A stretch of 43,197 nucleotides of DNA, taken from NCBI GenBank assembly GCA_964454355.1, contig CAYVTA010000005.1:1-43197 (forward strand), written 5' to 3'. The translations under genes were made by a program, and so were the position numbers. The first letter of the stretch is position 1. Every line of letters begins with the position of its first letter. Below the pieces are notes generated by a model. The model was not told the DNA's origin. It was given only the letters and a program-made list of their open reading frames with translations, and did not search any database. Source of the stretch: UBA1081 sp964454355 (GTDB lineage: Bacteria; Bacillota; Clostridia; Oscillospirales; Acutalibacteraceae). This document shows positions 8,185 to 16,799 of this stretch, piece by piece.

Positions 8185-8754
8185 TTATTCCGAATAACCC
8201 AGTTCAAAAGCTTTAAGGTTAAGCTCCTTAAATTTTGGAGGTACGGTTTCTGCGATTACTTGTTCCCATACACCTTTATCAATGTTCATATGTTTTGCAA
8301 CAACTCCCATAAGGACAACATTTACAGCCTTTGAATTGCCTGCTTCAACAGCAAGTGAAAGAGCATCAACAGCAGTAACATCAGCTTTTGTGCTAAGCTG
8401 TTCAATTATGCCTTCAGGATATTCAGCAGCTCCGATAACAACCGGCATAGGATCTATTTTCTGAGTATTTACGATAATTTTTCCGCCTTTTTTCAGGTAA
8501 GGCAAATATCTTGCTGCCTCCAACTGTTCAAAAGCAATTATAAGATCAGCTTCACCTTTTTCGATTATGGGTGAATTTACATTTTCACCAAATCTGACAT
8601 ATGTTATAACGGAACCGCCTCTCTGGCTCATTCCGTGAACCTCGGAAACTTTAACATCATAGCCTTCACTGATTACAACATTGCCCAATAAACGGCTTGC
8701 AAGCAGAGTTCCCTGTCCGCCTACACCGACTATCATTACACTGCAAGTATTCAT
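8185..8754 (-). CDS. iorB: Indolepyruvate:ferredoxin oxidoreductase, beta subunit
   Basis: The 189-residue protein is the gamma-type (pyruvate ferredoxin oxidoreductase) subunit of the indolepyruvate/arylpyruvate:ferredoxin oxidoreductase. With IorA it oxidises aryl-2-oxo acids, derived from aromatic amino acids, to acyl-CoA while reducing ferredoxin, or works in reverse. The start shows VGVGGQGTLLASRLLG, and the central motif EVHGMSQRGGSVITYVRFG is diagnostic of this subunit. It is 17 bp downstream of iorA with its own GGAGG site and is followed by a strong terminator, so the two genes form a closed two-gene operon. Confidence 0.94.
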   Translation of the reverse strand: MNTCSVMIVGVGGQGTLLASRLLGNVVISEGYDVKVSEVHGMSQRGGSVITYVRFGENVNSPIIEKGEADLIIAFEQLEAARYLPYLKKGGKIIVNTQKIDPMPVVIGAAEYPEGIIEQLSTKADVTAVDALSLAVEAGNSKAVNVVLMGVVAKHMNIDKGVWEQVIAETVPPKFKELNLKAFELGYSE

Positions 8755-8771
8755 ATAAGTTTCCTCCGTTC

Positions 8772-10499
8772 TTAAGCTTCAATTGCATCAAATTTACACA
8801 TCTGTGTGCAGACATTACATCCTACACACTGTGTAAAGTCAATACTTGCCTTGCCGTCTTTCATGCTGATTGCAGGACATCCTATCTTCATGCACATTTT
8901 GCAACTCTTGCACTTATCCGGATTAACTTTAAGCGGCGGATTATGTTTAACAGTTTTAAGAAGTGCACAAGGACGTCTTGAGATAATAAGTGAGGGTTCA
9001 TCCGCTTCAAGCTCCGTATGGATGGCAGCTCTTGTTTCTTTGAGATTGTATGGATCAACAACAGTTACCCTCTTAATACCTATTGCATGAGCAAGAGCTT
9101 CAAGATCAACTGCCGTTGCAGGCTCACCCTTGATATTTTTGCCGGTCGTGGGATTCTGCTGATGTCCTGTCATACCGGTTATTGAGTTATCCAAAACAAT
9201 AACAGTCGATGCGCTGTTGTTATAAGCAATGTCAATAAGACCTGTTATACCTGAATGAATGAATGTTGAGTCACCGATAACAGCTACACTCTTCTTTGCA
9301 TTTTCAGGATTAGCTTTATTTCTGCCGTGAAGAGCTGATATTGAGGCACCCATACAGATTACTGTATCTATCATTCCCAAAGGAGGAAGTGCCCCGAGAG
9401 TATAACAGCCGATATCTCCGCTCACGGTTACATTTTCCTGCTTAAGGGCATAAAAAAGTCCTCTATGGGGACATCCTGTACAAAGCACAGGAGGTCTGTT
9501 CGGTACTGTAACATCCAAAGTATCAAAGTCATTATTTTTATTCAAAATAACAGATGCAATAAGTCGCTGAGAATATTCACCCTGGAGAGTAAAAACATCC
9601 TTGCCGTGAACCTTGATGCCTAACTTTTTGCAATGTTCTTCAATAAACGGATCAAGCTCCTCAATAACGTATATTTCTTCGCATTCAGCAGCAAAATCGA
9701 CAAGCAATTTTTCAGGAAGAGGATAAACACAACCTAATTTTAGATAAGAAGCATTTTCTCCAAGTGCTTCTTTCGCATAATTATAGCAATTACCTGCTGT
9801 AATAACACCGATTTTCTTGTCATAATACTCAACATTATTGATATCCGCTGTTTCTGTATATTCAATCTGTTCAAGAATGCGATTTTCAACAACAACATGC
9901 TTAGGTACTGCATAAGCAGGCATCATTACATATTTTGAGGGGTCTTTTTTATACTCTTTGAGAGGAATATCCACTCTGTCTGTAACATCAGCAAGCCCTC
10001 TTGAATGAGCAACTCTCGTTGTAAGTCTGAGAATTACGGGAGTATCAAACTTTTCAGAAAGCTCAAATGCTTTTTTTGTATATTCAAGACATTCCTTTGA
10101 ATCAGCAGGCTCAAGCATCATAACCTTTGAAGCTCTGGCATAGTGTCTTGAATCCTGTTCGTTCTGTGAAGAAGGCATACCGGGATCATCAGCAACAGCA
10201 AGAACCATACCACCGTTGATTCCGGTATATGAAGCTGTAAAAAGAGGGTCAGCGGCGACATTAAGACCTACGTGCTTCATTGCACAAAATGATCTTGCAC
10301 CGGCGATTGCCGCACCTACAGCTACTTCGCAAGCGACCTTCTCGTTAGGTGCCCATTCCGAATACATTTCATCATAAGTTGCCGCATACTCTGTAATTTC
10401 AGTACTTGGCGTTCCGGGATAGCTTGAAATGACATTGCATCCTGCCTCATAAAGACCTCTCGCAACAGCTTCATTTCCAAGCAAAAGCTTTTTTGCCAT
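8772..10499 (-). CDS. iorA: Indolepyruvate:ferredoxin oxidoreductase, alpha subunit
   Basis: The 575-residue catalytic subunit binds thiamine diphosphate. The N-terminal part contains SSYPGTPSTEI and the MKHVGLNVAADPLFTASYTG block typical of the pyrimidine-binding domain. The middle contains the CTGCPHRG motif. The diphosphate-binding region shows GDIGCYTLG and AVIGDSTFIHSGITGLI. The C-terminal 45 residues form a ferredoxin-like segment with two CxxCxxx(x)C clusters (KSCKMCMKIGC and CVGCNVCTQMC) that should hold [4Fe-4S] centres. The full architecture matches IorA. A GGAGG site lies before the ATG, and a promoter lies 37-65 bp upstream, divergent from pyrR. Confidence 0.96.
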   Translation of the reverse strand: MAKKLLLGNEAVARGLYEAGCNVISSYPGTPSTEITEYAATYDEMYSEWAPNEKVACEVAVGAAIAGARSFCAMKHVGLNVAADPLFTASYTGINGGMVLAVADDPGMPSSQNEQDSRHYARASKVMMLEPADSKECLEYTKKAFELSEKFDTPVILRLTTRVAHSRGLADVTDRVDIPLKEYKKDPSKYVMMPAYAVPKHVVVENRILEQIEYTETADINNVEYYDKKIGVITAGNCYNYAKEALGENASYLKLGCVYPLPEKLLVDFAAECEEIYVIEELDPFIEEHCKKLGIKVHGKDVFTLQGEYSQRLIASVILNKNNDFDTLDVTVPNRPPVLCTGCPHRGLFYALKQENVTVSGDIGCYTLGALPPLGMIDTVICMGASISALHGRNKANPENAKKSVAVIGDSTFIHSGITGLIDIAYNNSASTVIVLDNSITGMTGHQQNPTTGKNIKGEPATAVDLEALAHAIGIKRVTVVDPYNLKETRAAIHTELEADEPSLIISRRPCALLKTVKHNPPLKVNPDKCKSCKMCMKIGCPAISMKDGKASIDFTQCVGCNVCTQMCKFDAIEA

Positions 10500-10535
10500 A
10501 TATAAACCTCCGTAAAGTTTGATTTCATAATGAAC

Positions 10536-10564
10536 ATGATAACACAGTTTTTAGCAAAATACAA
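10536..10564 (-). promoter_or_regulatory. iorAB promoter
   Basis: On the minus strand TTGTAT (10564-10559) is separated by 17 bp from TATCAT (10541-10536). One copy of a 12-bp direct repeat (10570-10581) lies just upstream of the -35. Confidence 0.6.
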
Positions 10565-10569
10565 CATTA

Positions 10570-10611
10570 TTTTTTAACTGTATTTTTATTGTTTATTGAT
10601 TTTTTAACTGT
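10570..10611. repeat. 12-bp direct repeat between divergent iorA and pyrR promoters
   Basis: TTTTTTAACTGT occurs at 10570-10581 and again at 10600-10611, exactly 30 bp apart. One copy abuts the iorA -35, and the other overlaps the pyrR -35 and spacer. The spacing of about three helical turns suggests a shared operator, but no regulator is identified. Confidence 0.5.
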
Positions 10612-10624
10612 TCTGTGTTAAAAT
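10596..10624 (+). promoter_or_regulatory. Candidate pyrR promoter
   Basis: TTGATT (10596-10601) is separated by 17 bp from TAAAAT (10619-10624). The predicted transcript start, near 10631, coincides with the ribosome binding site, so the leader would be extremely short. Confidence 0.55.
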
Positions 10625-10640
10625 AACTATGGTGATAAAA

Positions 10641-11189
10641 ATGGAGATTAAATCTCTGATTCTTGATGAATCCTCTGTTAAACGTGCAATTAAACGTATT
10701 TCATTTGAAATAGAAGAAAAAAACAAGGGCTTTGACTCCGTATGTCTTGTGGGAATAAGGCGTAGAGGTGTATCTCTTGCAAACATGATTGCCGGCTATA
10801 TAAAGGAGAATGAAGATTATACAGTTCCTGTGGGTTCGGTTGATATTTCCAAGCATCGTGACGACATCTCCCGTGACAGAGCAGATGATACAGTATCTGA
10901 CACTCATTTACCTTTCAGCATAGATGCAAAAAAAGTTATCATCGTAGACGATGTCATTCATACAGGCAGAACAGTACGTGCTGCAATTGATGCTCTCTTT
11001 TCTCTTGGCAGACCTTCATCAATACAGTTGGCAGTGCTTGTTGACAGAGGACACAGAGAGTTACCGATTCGTCCCGACTATGTAGGAAAAAATATTCCAA
11101 CGTCATCTTCTGAAACTGTAAAAGTAAATGTTCCGGAATTTGACAGTGAAACAAGTGTTTTAATTTACAAGAAAAAATCTTACGATTAA
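10641..11189 (+). CDS. pyrR: PyrR bifunctional pyrimidine regulator / uracil phosphoribosyltransferase
   Basis: The 182-residue protein has the type I phosphoribosyltransferase fold. The PRPP loop VIIVDDVIHTGRT is at residues 99-111, and the PyrR-typical SVDISKHRDD and LVDRGHRELPIRPDYVGKNIPTS blocks are present. In Firmicutes PyrR binds pyr mRNA leaders when UMP is abundant and also converts uracil plus PRPP to UMP. The ATG at 10641 has a GGTGAT site five bases upstream; an ATG at 10629 lacks one. No pyr biosynthesis gene adjoins it. The gene stands alone between divergent iorAB and a terminator, so its targets must lie elsewhere. Confidence 0.93.
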   Translation: MEIKSLILDESSVKRAIKRISFEIEEKNKGFDSVCLVGIRRRGVSLANMIAGYIKENEDYTVPVGSVDISKHRDDISRDRADDTVSDTHLPFSIDAKKVIIVDDVIHTGRTVRAAIDALFSLGRPSSIQLAVLVDRGHRELPIRPDYVGKNIPTSSSETVKVNVPEFDSETSVLIYKKKSYD

Positions 11190-11200
11190 TCAACTCCCTG

Positions 11201-11226
11201 CCCAAATCCGGGGATTTAGGTTTTCT
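11201..11226 (+). terminator. Intrinsic terminator after pyrR
   Basis: The stem CCnAAATCC/GGATTTnGG closes on a very small loop and is followed by TTTTCTT. It lies 11 bp past the stop codon. Confidence 0.7.
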
Positions 11227-11253
11227 TGATATAAGAAAATATTTTTAAAGATT

Positions 11254-11305
11254 AAAAACAGTGACTGATTTTCGCCGAGTGTTGGCGTTCTCAATCACTG
11301 TTTTT
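11254..11305. terminator. Bidirectional terminator between convergent genes
   Basis: AAAAACAGTGA at 11254-11264 pairs with TCACTGTTTTT at the right end, and an inner CGCC/GGCG helix sits in the middle. A-rich and T-rich tails on both sides allow function for pyrR and for the convergent membrane protein gene. Confidence 0.75.
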
Positions 11306-11306
11306 C

Positions 11307-12086
11307 TCATTTAGTTACTAAACTGTTCAACTGTTGGGCATACAGTTTATTTACATCACATTCACCGATATGATTATACGGTTTAATTCTGAGTCCTATA
11401 TACACAACAAGCGAGCCTATACAATTACACAGCATATCTTCCATTGTGTCCATAATTGCATAACGCTCGGGTACTAACTCGGGAATATAATTTGGAGATG
11501 CCAATTTTACATTACCATAAATCGATGCGGCTTCTTCAGCAAGAGCTTTTGACCAATGCTGAGAATCACCGTTAGCAATCTGATCAAATGTAAATTCAAA
11601 CATTTCCCAGACGTTTCCTGCAATAAATCCGATTCCTAAAGCACAAAGCAGAACAACATTCACACTGCACGCTTTTTTATCTCTTTTTTGCATACAGGTA
11701 ACGAGCTCATATCCGCCAATTACACAAAAACCTCCGGATATGGTGTGCAATAAAATATCCATCAAGTTAACGCTGTAGTACCAATTCAGATACGCACCAC
11801 CAAAAGATGCACACCAAATAAAAAAGATTGTAAAATCTTGTATATATGTGGGACAGTATCTTGGCCATGATTTTTCAGAAAACATCATAAATACTTCCCA
11901 TGCAAACATTGCAACTAAATTTGCAATAGTCTGAAGAACTTGCTGAATATCCGGTTCATCACGCTGAAAACCGAGACCGAACATTGAATCAAAGACAGCA
12001 AATATCATCATTGCTCTTAAAATCCACCAATATATTAGCTCCCATTTCTTTGGGGTTTGTGTTATTCTTTTAAAATATTCCTTCAT
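11307..12086 (-). CDS. Multi-pass membrane protein, DUF2238/YjdF-like
   Basis: About 259 residues with roughly six hydrophobic segments predict an integral membrane protein. Three blocks resemble the DUF2238 pattern: NLMDILLHTISGGF, LGIGFIAGNVWEMFEFTFDQI and DTMEDMLCNCIGSL. They contain conserved Asp, His and Glu inside or beside membrane helices. No biochemical function is established for that group. The frame is open to 12152, inside purF. I prefer the ATG at 12086, which has GGATGAT upstream; ATGs at 12092 and 12095 are also possible. It is the last gene of an operon with the PurF homologue (35 bp gap) and ends at a bidirectional terminator. Confidence 0.7.
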   Translation of the reverse strand: MKEYFKRITQTPKKWELIYWWILRAMMIFAVFDSMFGLGFQRDEPDIQQVLQTIANLVAMFAWEVFMMFSEKSWPRYCPTYIQDFTIFFIWCASFGGAYLNWYYSVNLMDILLHTISGGFCVIGGYELVTCMQKRDKKACSVNVVLLCALGIGFIAGNVWEMFEFTFDQIANGDSQHWSKALAEEAASIYGNVKLASPNYIPELVPERYAIMDTMEDMLCNCIGSLVVYIGLRIKPYNHIGECDVNKLYAQQLNSLVTK

Positions 12087-12121
12087 AATCATCATCCAAC
12101 AACAGAATTCTTGTATTCTGT

Positions 12122-13528
12122 TTACTCCTCTCCGTTCCAACAATAAGTACACAGCTGATCTGCAGGAAGCCCTGTAGCCTCAATTAAATCATCAAGACGG
12201 TGATATCTGAGAGATGTAAAGTGAAGCTTTTCACCTATTCGCTCAACCATCTGCTTATGTTTTTCACTATCAGGATCAGCATATTCACAAAGAACATCTC
12301 TCCCCGGATTCTCCCCCTCAAGCTCAATAATGACACGTCTTGCGATGAGCTCAGTTTCAGATGTGGAGCGTGAGAAATTAAGATATTTACAACTGAAAAG
12401 AATAGGAGGACAGGCAGGTCTTATATGAACTTCTTTTGCTCCGCTTTCATACAAAAACTCTGTAGTTTCACTTAACTGCGTACCTCTTACGATAGAATCA
12501 TCGATAAGAAGCAACCGTTTGTCGTCAATAAGGTCATGTATGGGTATAAGCTTCATTTTGGCTATCAGATTACGTTTACTCTGATTTGACGGCATAAAAG
12601 AACGGGGCCATGTAGGTGTATACTTAACAAAGGGTCTCGAATAAGGAACACCTGATGCATTAGCATAACCAACAGCATGGGCTATACCCGAATCGGGAAT
12701 ACCTGCAACAACATCGGGAGTGATATGATCTCGTTTTGCAAGAAGTCTTCCGCAATTATATCGCATTTTTTCGACACTTATACCTTCATATGAAGATGAA
12801 GGATAACCATAATACACCCAAAGGAATGTACATATTTTCATTTTATCGCCGGGTGCCACAAGTGTCTTAACGTCATCGGCAGTCATAACAATAACCTCAC
12901 CCGGTCCGAGAGCTTTGTAATCCTTATATCCCAGATTCAAATATGCAAAGCTTTCGAAACTTGCACAAAATCCATTTTCTTTTTTACCGATAACAATCGG
13001 TGTTCTTCCCAGCTTATCTCGTGCTGCATAAATTCCCAAAGGTGTAAGAATAAGCATACTCAAAGAACCGTCTATAACATCAAGAGCATATTTTATGCCA
13101 TCAATAAAGTTATCCTTGCTGTTAATTATAGCAGCAATCAGCTCAGTCGGATTTATTTCTCCGTTACGCATCTCAAAAAAGTGAGTCTTGCTTTGTATAA
13201 TTTTTTCTGCAATTTCAGCCGCATTATTTATCTTTCCGACAGTTGTAATTGCATAAGAACCGTGATGGCTTCTTACATGAATAGGCTGTGCTTCATAATC
13301 AGAAATACAGCCTATTCCGAAATTTCCTTTCATTTCAACCGATTCAGAATCGAACTTTGTTCTAAAAGGTGTATTCTCAATATTATGAATTGCTTTATCA
13401 AAGCCGTGTGCATCGCTGTAAACAGCCATTCCGGCTCTTCTTGTTCCTAAATGTGAATGATAGTCCGTTCCGAAGAACAAGTCAAACACACAATCTTCTT
13501 TTGATGCTACGCCAAAAAATCCGCCCAT
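12122..13528 (-). CDS. Amidophosphoribosyltransferase (PurF) homologue lacking the glutaminase nucleophile
   Basis: The 468-residue protein aligns by motif with glutamine PRPP amidotransferase, the first step of purine synthesis. The phosphoribosyltransferase half is intact: the PRPP loop LLLIDDSIVRGTQ is at 339-351. Cysteines at 233, 380 (or 373), 460 and 463 match the [4Fe-4S] ligands of the Bacillus enzyme. The N-terminal glutamine amidotransferase half keeps the fold signature GTRRAGM but starts MGGFFG where active enzymes have a Cys after the initiator Met. The HxRY motif is missing from GIGCISDYEAQP, and the HNG motif is replaced (TVGKINN). Ammonia-dependent catalysis or a regulatory role is inferred. 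Similar MGG(F/I)FG-type proteins exist in other gut anaerobes as far as I recall. It lies in an operon with two membrane-associated proteins. Confidence 0.88.
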   Translation of the reverse strand: MGGFFGVASKEDCVFDLFFGTDYHSHLGTRRAGMAVYSDAHGFDKAIHNIENTPFRTKFDSESVEMKGNFGIGCISDYEAQPIHVRSHHGSYAITTVGKINNAAEIAEKIIQSKTHFFEMRNGEINPTELIAAIINSKDNFIDGIKYALDVIDGSLSMLILTPLGIYAARDKLGRTPIVIGKKENGFCASFESFAYLNLGYKDYKALGPGEVIVMTADDVKTLVAPGDKMKICTFLWVYYGYPSSSYEGISVEKMRYNCGRLLAKRDHITPDVVAGIPDSGIAHAVGYANASGVPYSRPFVKYTPTWPRSFMPSNQSKRNLIAKMKLIPIHDLIDDKRLLLIDDSIVRGTQLSETTEFLYESGAKEVHIRPACPPILFSCKYLNFSRSTSETELIARRVIIELEGENPGRDVLCEYADPDSEKHKQMVERIGEKLHFTSLRYHRLDDLIEATGLPADQLCTYCWNGEE

Positions 13529-13558
13529 GGTACACCTCTGCTAAAAAATGAATAATAA

Positions 13559-14365
13559 TTAATAAATTGACATATACGAAGTGAAAAATTCAGTTACATT
13601 CGTTCCTCTCAATCCTGAAAGAGTAAGCATTCCCGAAGGAATTTGGGAAGAAAAGTCATTAACCTGTAATGTCGTTACCGGATTGCCGTAAGCATCGCCG
13701 TAATCAATCTGTTTAAGCTCATTATCAACGAAATAAAATGTTACGGAATCTGTTTCATTTGAATATCTGTAGCTGTTCGCAGTAACGCCGTTAATTTCTG
13801 CCTTACCCTCTGTAAAATCTGTAAAATTAAAAGATTCAAGGCTGAGATACTGTGTAATTTCTTCCATTTCAGACAAATCAACATCCATTGAATTCATCAA
13901 AAGGTCCGTAAGAGCAAGATACACATTTGTAGTGTTATCTACAAAGTAAACGTTTCCGTTGAGATACATAATTGAAACGTTCATGCCTTCAACTTCCATG
14001 GAAGTCTGGAAGTTCTTACCTGATATTGCAAGCTTAAGTTCAGTAGGAGTATTGTCCTCATACATTACGGCATCAAGATAATACTGACCGTAAATATATG
14101 CATTCATTGCCTGAACTTCCTCTAATGTAATAGAACTGACATTCATTTGCTCGACAGTGGTAATTTCATGGGTTGTGTATTCCTGAATATAATCATCTGA
14201 ATTATATTCAATGGATGCAGATTCATAATTCATGTTAGACGTAGTTCCGTTTTTAGTATCAGATGAGGAACTGCCTGCAACCAAAAGTATACAGACAAAA
14301 ACACCTAATACCACAATAAATGCTGCTATTGTAATGAGAATTTTTTTGTTAGAGCTAAAGTTCAT
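13559..14365 (-). CDS. Membrane-anchored extracytoplasmic protein of unknown function
   Basis: The protein has 268 residues. A single hydrophobic segment lies at about residues 8-32 after a basic start, followed by a Ser/Thr-rich linker and a beta-rich domain. The domain has patterns such as MSIMYL-like strands and NGNVYFVDNTTNVYLAL. The overall look recalls LppX/LolA-like lipid-binding folds or other Firmicute anchored proteins, but I do not recognise a family with confidence. No lipobox Cys follows the hydrophobic stretch, so it is probably an N-terminally anchored membrane protein. The frame opens at 14431; the ATG at 14365 places the signal-anchor at the start, though its ribosome binding site is weak. 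A consensus promoter lies upstream. It heads the operon containing the PurF homologue (30 bp gap). Confidence 0.65.
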   Translation of the reverse strand: MNFSSNKKILITIAAFIVVLGVFVCILLVAGSSSSDTKNGTTSNMNYESASIEYNSDDYIQEYTTHEITTVEQMNVSSITLEEVQAMNAYIYGQYYLDAVMYEDNTPTELKLAISGKNFQTSMEVEGMNVSIMYLNGNVYFVDNTTNVYLALTDLLMNSMDVDLSEMEEITQYLSLESFNFTDFTEGKAEINGVTANSYRYSNETDSVTFYFVDNELKQIDYGDAYGNPVTTLQVNDFSSQIPSGMLTLSGLRGTNVTEFFTSYMSIY

Positions 14366-14402
14366 AATAAATAATTCGCTTTCATATATTTTCTTACAAT
14401 TA

Positions 14403-14431
14403 AGTATATTTGATTTTTTTTCACTTGTCAA
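14403..14431 (-). promoter_or_regulatory. Promoter of the anchored protein / PurF-like operon
   Basis: On the minus strand TTGACA (14431-14426) is separated by 17 bp from TATACT (14408-14403). This is a near-consensus sigma-A promoter. Confidence 0.8.
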
Positions 14432-14464
14432 TATTTATAAATATAAAAAATATTATAAAACTTG

Positions 14465-14493
14465 TTGCGGTTTTAGTATGCTTATGATATAAT
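14465..14493 (+). promoter_or_regulatory. Promoter of the DUF5696-metA operon
   Basis: TTGCGG (14465-14470) is separated by 17 bp from a perfect TATAAT (14488-14493). It is divergent from the preceding promoter. Confidence 0.75.
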
Positions 14494-14528
14494 TTAATAG
14501 ATTATTTAAAAAACTGGCGGTGATTTCA

Positions 14529-16781
14529 ATGTGCAACAAAAAGTTCCGAGTAATTATACTACTTGTGGCTTTATGCATTTTTCTCACTTCCTGCTCAAAC
14601 ACAATAATCACATCCGAAATTATTACTGCCGAAATTTCAGACAACAGTTATCACACCGCATCATCTGATATTGAAAAAATTGCCCAATCGGACTATGCGG
14701 TGCTCTATTTGGACAAAACAACATACACTGCAAGTATAATTGACAAAAACAATAATTTTCATTGGACTTCTCTGCCGCAAAAATCCAATTCAACTGCATA
14801 TGCATTTGAATTAACACTGTACACAGAAAACGGAGTATACATTCTTAACACACAAGATAATTCAGTTGCATTTTCATCAGCCACGTATGAAACCGGTGAT
14901 AATTATGTCACTGTTAATTATGTTCTCTCCGACAATGCGGAAACAGCCTCCAAGCAATTTGATGAAATCGAAAAAAATGAAATATATGTTTCTTTTTCCG
15001 TGACATATTCACTAAATGAACAGTCTCTTACAACAACGATAAATCTGGAGGATATGAAGCTTACGAACGGTGCATTCATATCTGACATATCATATCTTCC
15101 GTATCTCGGTGCATCATATGATGACAGCGTTCAGGATTATTTTCTTGTTCCCGACGGTTCCGGTGCTGTTATGTACACAAACAGCAGTGACAGCAAAACG
15201 GACAACATAAGCATTACCGTTTACGGTTCTGACCCATATGTTAATACAATACAAAATACTGCGTCCGCAACGATACCTGTATTCGGAATAAAACGTAATA
15301 ATAACGCTTTTGCTGCGATAATAACAGACGGAGATGCACTCGCAACCATTAATGCGTCAAGAAAAAACGGCGATACTCCTTCAAAAGCAAATGCCGTATT
15401 CAGCATTACCTCTGTAAAGAAGTCTGATGACGGAACTGTTTACTTTGGAGATTCATATTCCGGAAGCTTGACGGTCGTTTATAAGTTTCTTTCCGACTCA
15501 TCTGCCGATTATTCCTCAATGGCAGCAGCAGCCCGTGAAGAATTTATTTCTGAAGGTATACTTCCTTATCAGAAATATGAAAGCGATTCTTCTTCAATCC
15601 CCTTCTGTGTAACAATAATCGGAAATTTGGACAAAAACACCTACACAACAACTCAACAAACTTTAGATATAATTGATGCGTTAAAAAGCAAAGGTATTGA
15701 CAATATTCAACTCAACTACAAAGGCTTGCTCTCCGGTGGCTTTGCTCAAACTAACCTGTATTCTGCTGATATTTTAAAAGCATCGGGCGGTGAAAGCGGT
15801 TATTCTGAACTTTACAACTACACTCAACGTCAGAACTATACTTTGTATACAGACATAAATATTTTTTCTTCATCAAAAAAGACTGTAAACGGTACAGAAA
15901 CAATTGATGGTGAAAATGCATTTTACACTCTTAAAAATGATCTTGGATTCAGAAATTATAATGCAACAAGACTGTCTTCAAGAATCGGAGCTGAAACAGC
16001 TTCTGTAGGTGCATCAAAAAGAGATTCATCAATTTATTCATCAATCGGCGAATTTCCAATGTATCTGACATCCGCTGACAGGATCAGGAACAAGCTTTCT
16101 GCATTTTTATCCGATGAAATTGCATCCATATGTCCGGATTTTTCTGTTAATGATGCCGGCTATATTCTCGCATCTTCCGATTCAATAAACAGACAAGATG
16201 CGAGAGATATAATATCATCAGAAATCAGAACAATAGCGAACTACGGTTCATTGTCGGTAAGAGGCGGAAACATCTATACTGTTTATGCTGCTGATTATAT
16301 TTCAGATACTTACTTTGATTCATACTATCCGGAAAAAAGCGGCTCCTATGAACCTGTCCCGTTCTATCAATGCGTTGTACATGGCTATCTTCTCTACAGC
16401 GGCCGTCCTATTGATGCAGCAGATCCGCTTTACCGATATGATATGCTTCAATACATTGAATACGGTGCAATGCCTTCATTTGAGTGGGTATATGATGCTT
16501 CAAGTATTTTCTCCTATGAAGGATATCTCCTTGCTGAAAGAATAAGTGAGATCACAGAATTTTATAAAAAAGCTAATGAAGCACTTTCCGATATATCAGA
16601 TGCCACGATAGTATCGCACAAAAAAATCACGATAGACACAGACGGTAAAAGTATAACCGGAGTTTATCGCACAGAATACTCTGACGGTACTGAAATCTAT
16701 ATAAATTACACCGGCACTGCGGTCGTTACTCCTGAAAATATAGTTGTCGGGGCTTACGACTTTGTAAAAATTAAAAGATGA
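14529..16781 (+). CDS. DUF5696-like secreted lipoprotein
   Basis: This 750-residue protein starts with a lipoprotein signal whose lipobox LTSC gives Cys22 as the lipidated residue, so it should sit on the outer face of the membrane. The mid region contains FLVPDGSGAVMYTN and YGSDPY-type sequences. These recall the DUF5696 proteins of Firmicutes, which are often found near sugar transporters and have a TIM-barrel-like, glycosidase-like core. No catalytic residues are assigned. The frame also opens at a GTG at 14520, but GGCGGTGA is positioned ideally for the ATG at 14529. It is followed 18 bp later by metA with its own strong ribosome binding site, so read-through into the metabolic genes is likely. 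Function unknown. Confidence 0.7.
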   Translation: MCNKKFRVIILLVALCIFLTSCSNTIITSEIITAEISDNSYHTASSDIEKIAQSDYAVLYLDKTTYTASIIDKNNNFHWTSLPQKSNSTAYAFELTLYTENGVYILNTQDNSVAFSSATYETGDNYVTVNYVLSDNAETASKQFDEIEKNEIYVSFSVTYSLNEQSLTTTINLEDMKLTNGAFISDISYLPYLGASYDDSVQDYFLVPDGSGAVMYTNSSDSKTDNISITVYGSDPYVNTIQNTASATIPVFGIKRNNNAFAAIITDGDALATINASRKNGDTPSKANAVFSITSVKKSDDGTVYFGDSYSGSLTVVYKFLSDSSADYSSMAAAAREEFISEGILPYQKYESDSSSIPFCVTIIGNLDKNTYTTTQQTLDIIDALKSKGIDNIQLNYKGLLSGGFAQTNLYSADILKASGGESGYSELYNYTQRQNYTLYTDINIFSSSKKTVNGTETIDGENAFYTLKNDLGFRNYNATRLSSRIGAETASVGASKRDSSIYSSIGEFPMYLTSADRIRNKLSAFLSDEIASICPDFSVNDAGYILASSDSINRQDARDIISSEIRTIANYGSLSVRGGNIYTVYAADYISDTYFDSYYPEKSGSYEPVPFYQCVVHGYLLYSGRPIDAADPLYRYDMLQYIEYGAMPSFEWVYDASSIFSYEGYLLAERISEITEFYKKANEALSDISDATIVSHKKITIDTDGKSITGVYRTEYSDGTEIYINYTGTAVVTPENIVVGAYDFVKIKR

Positions 16782-16799
16782 GGTAAAGGAGACTATATT

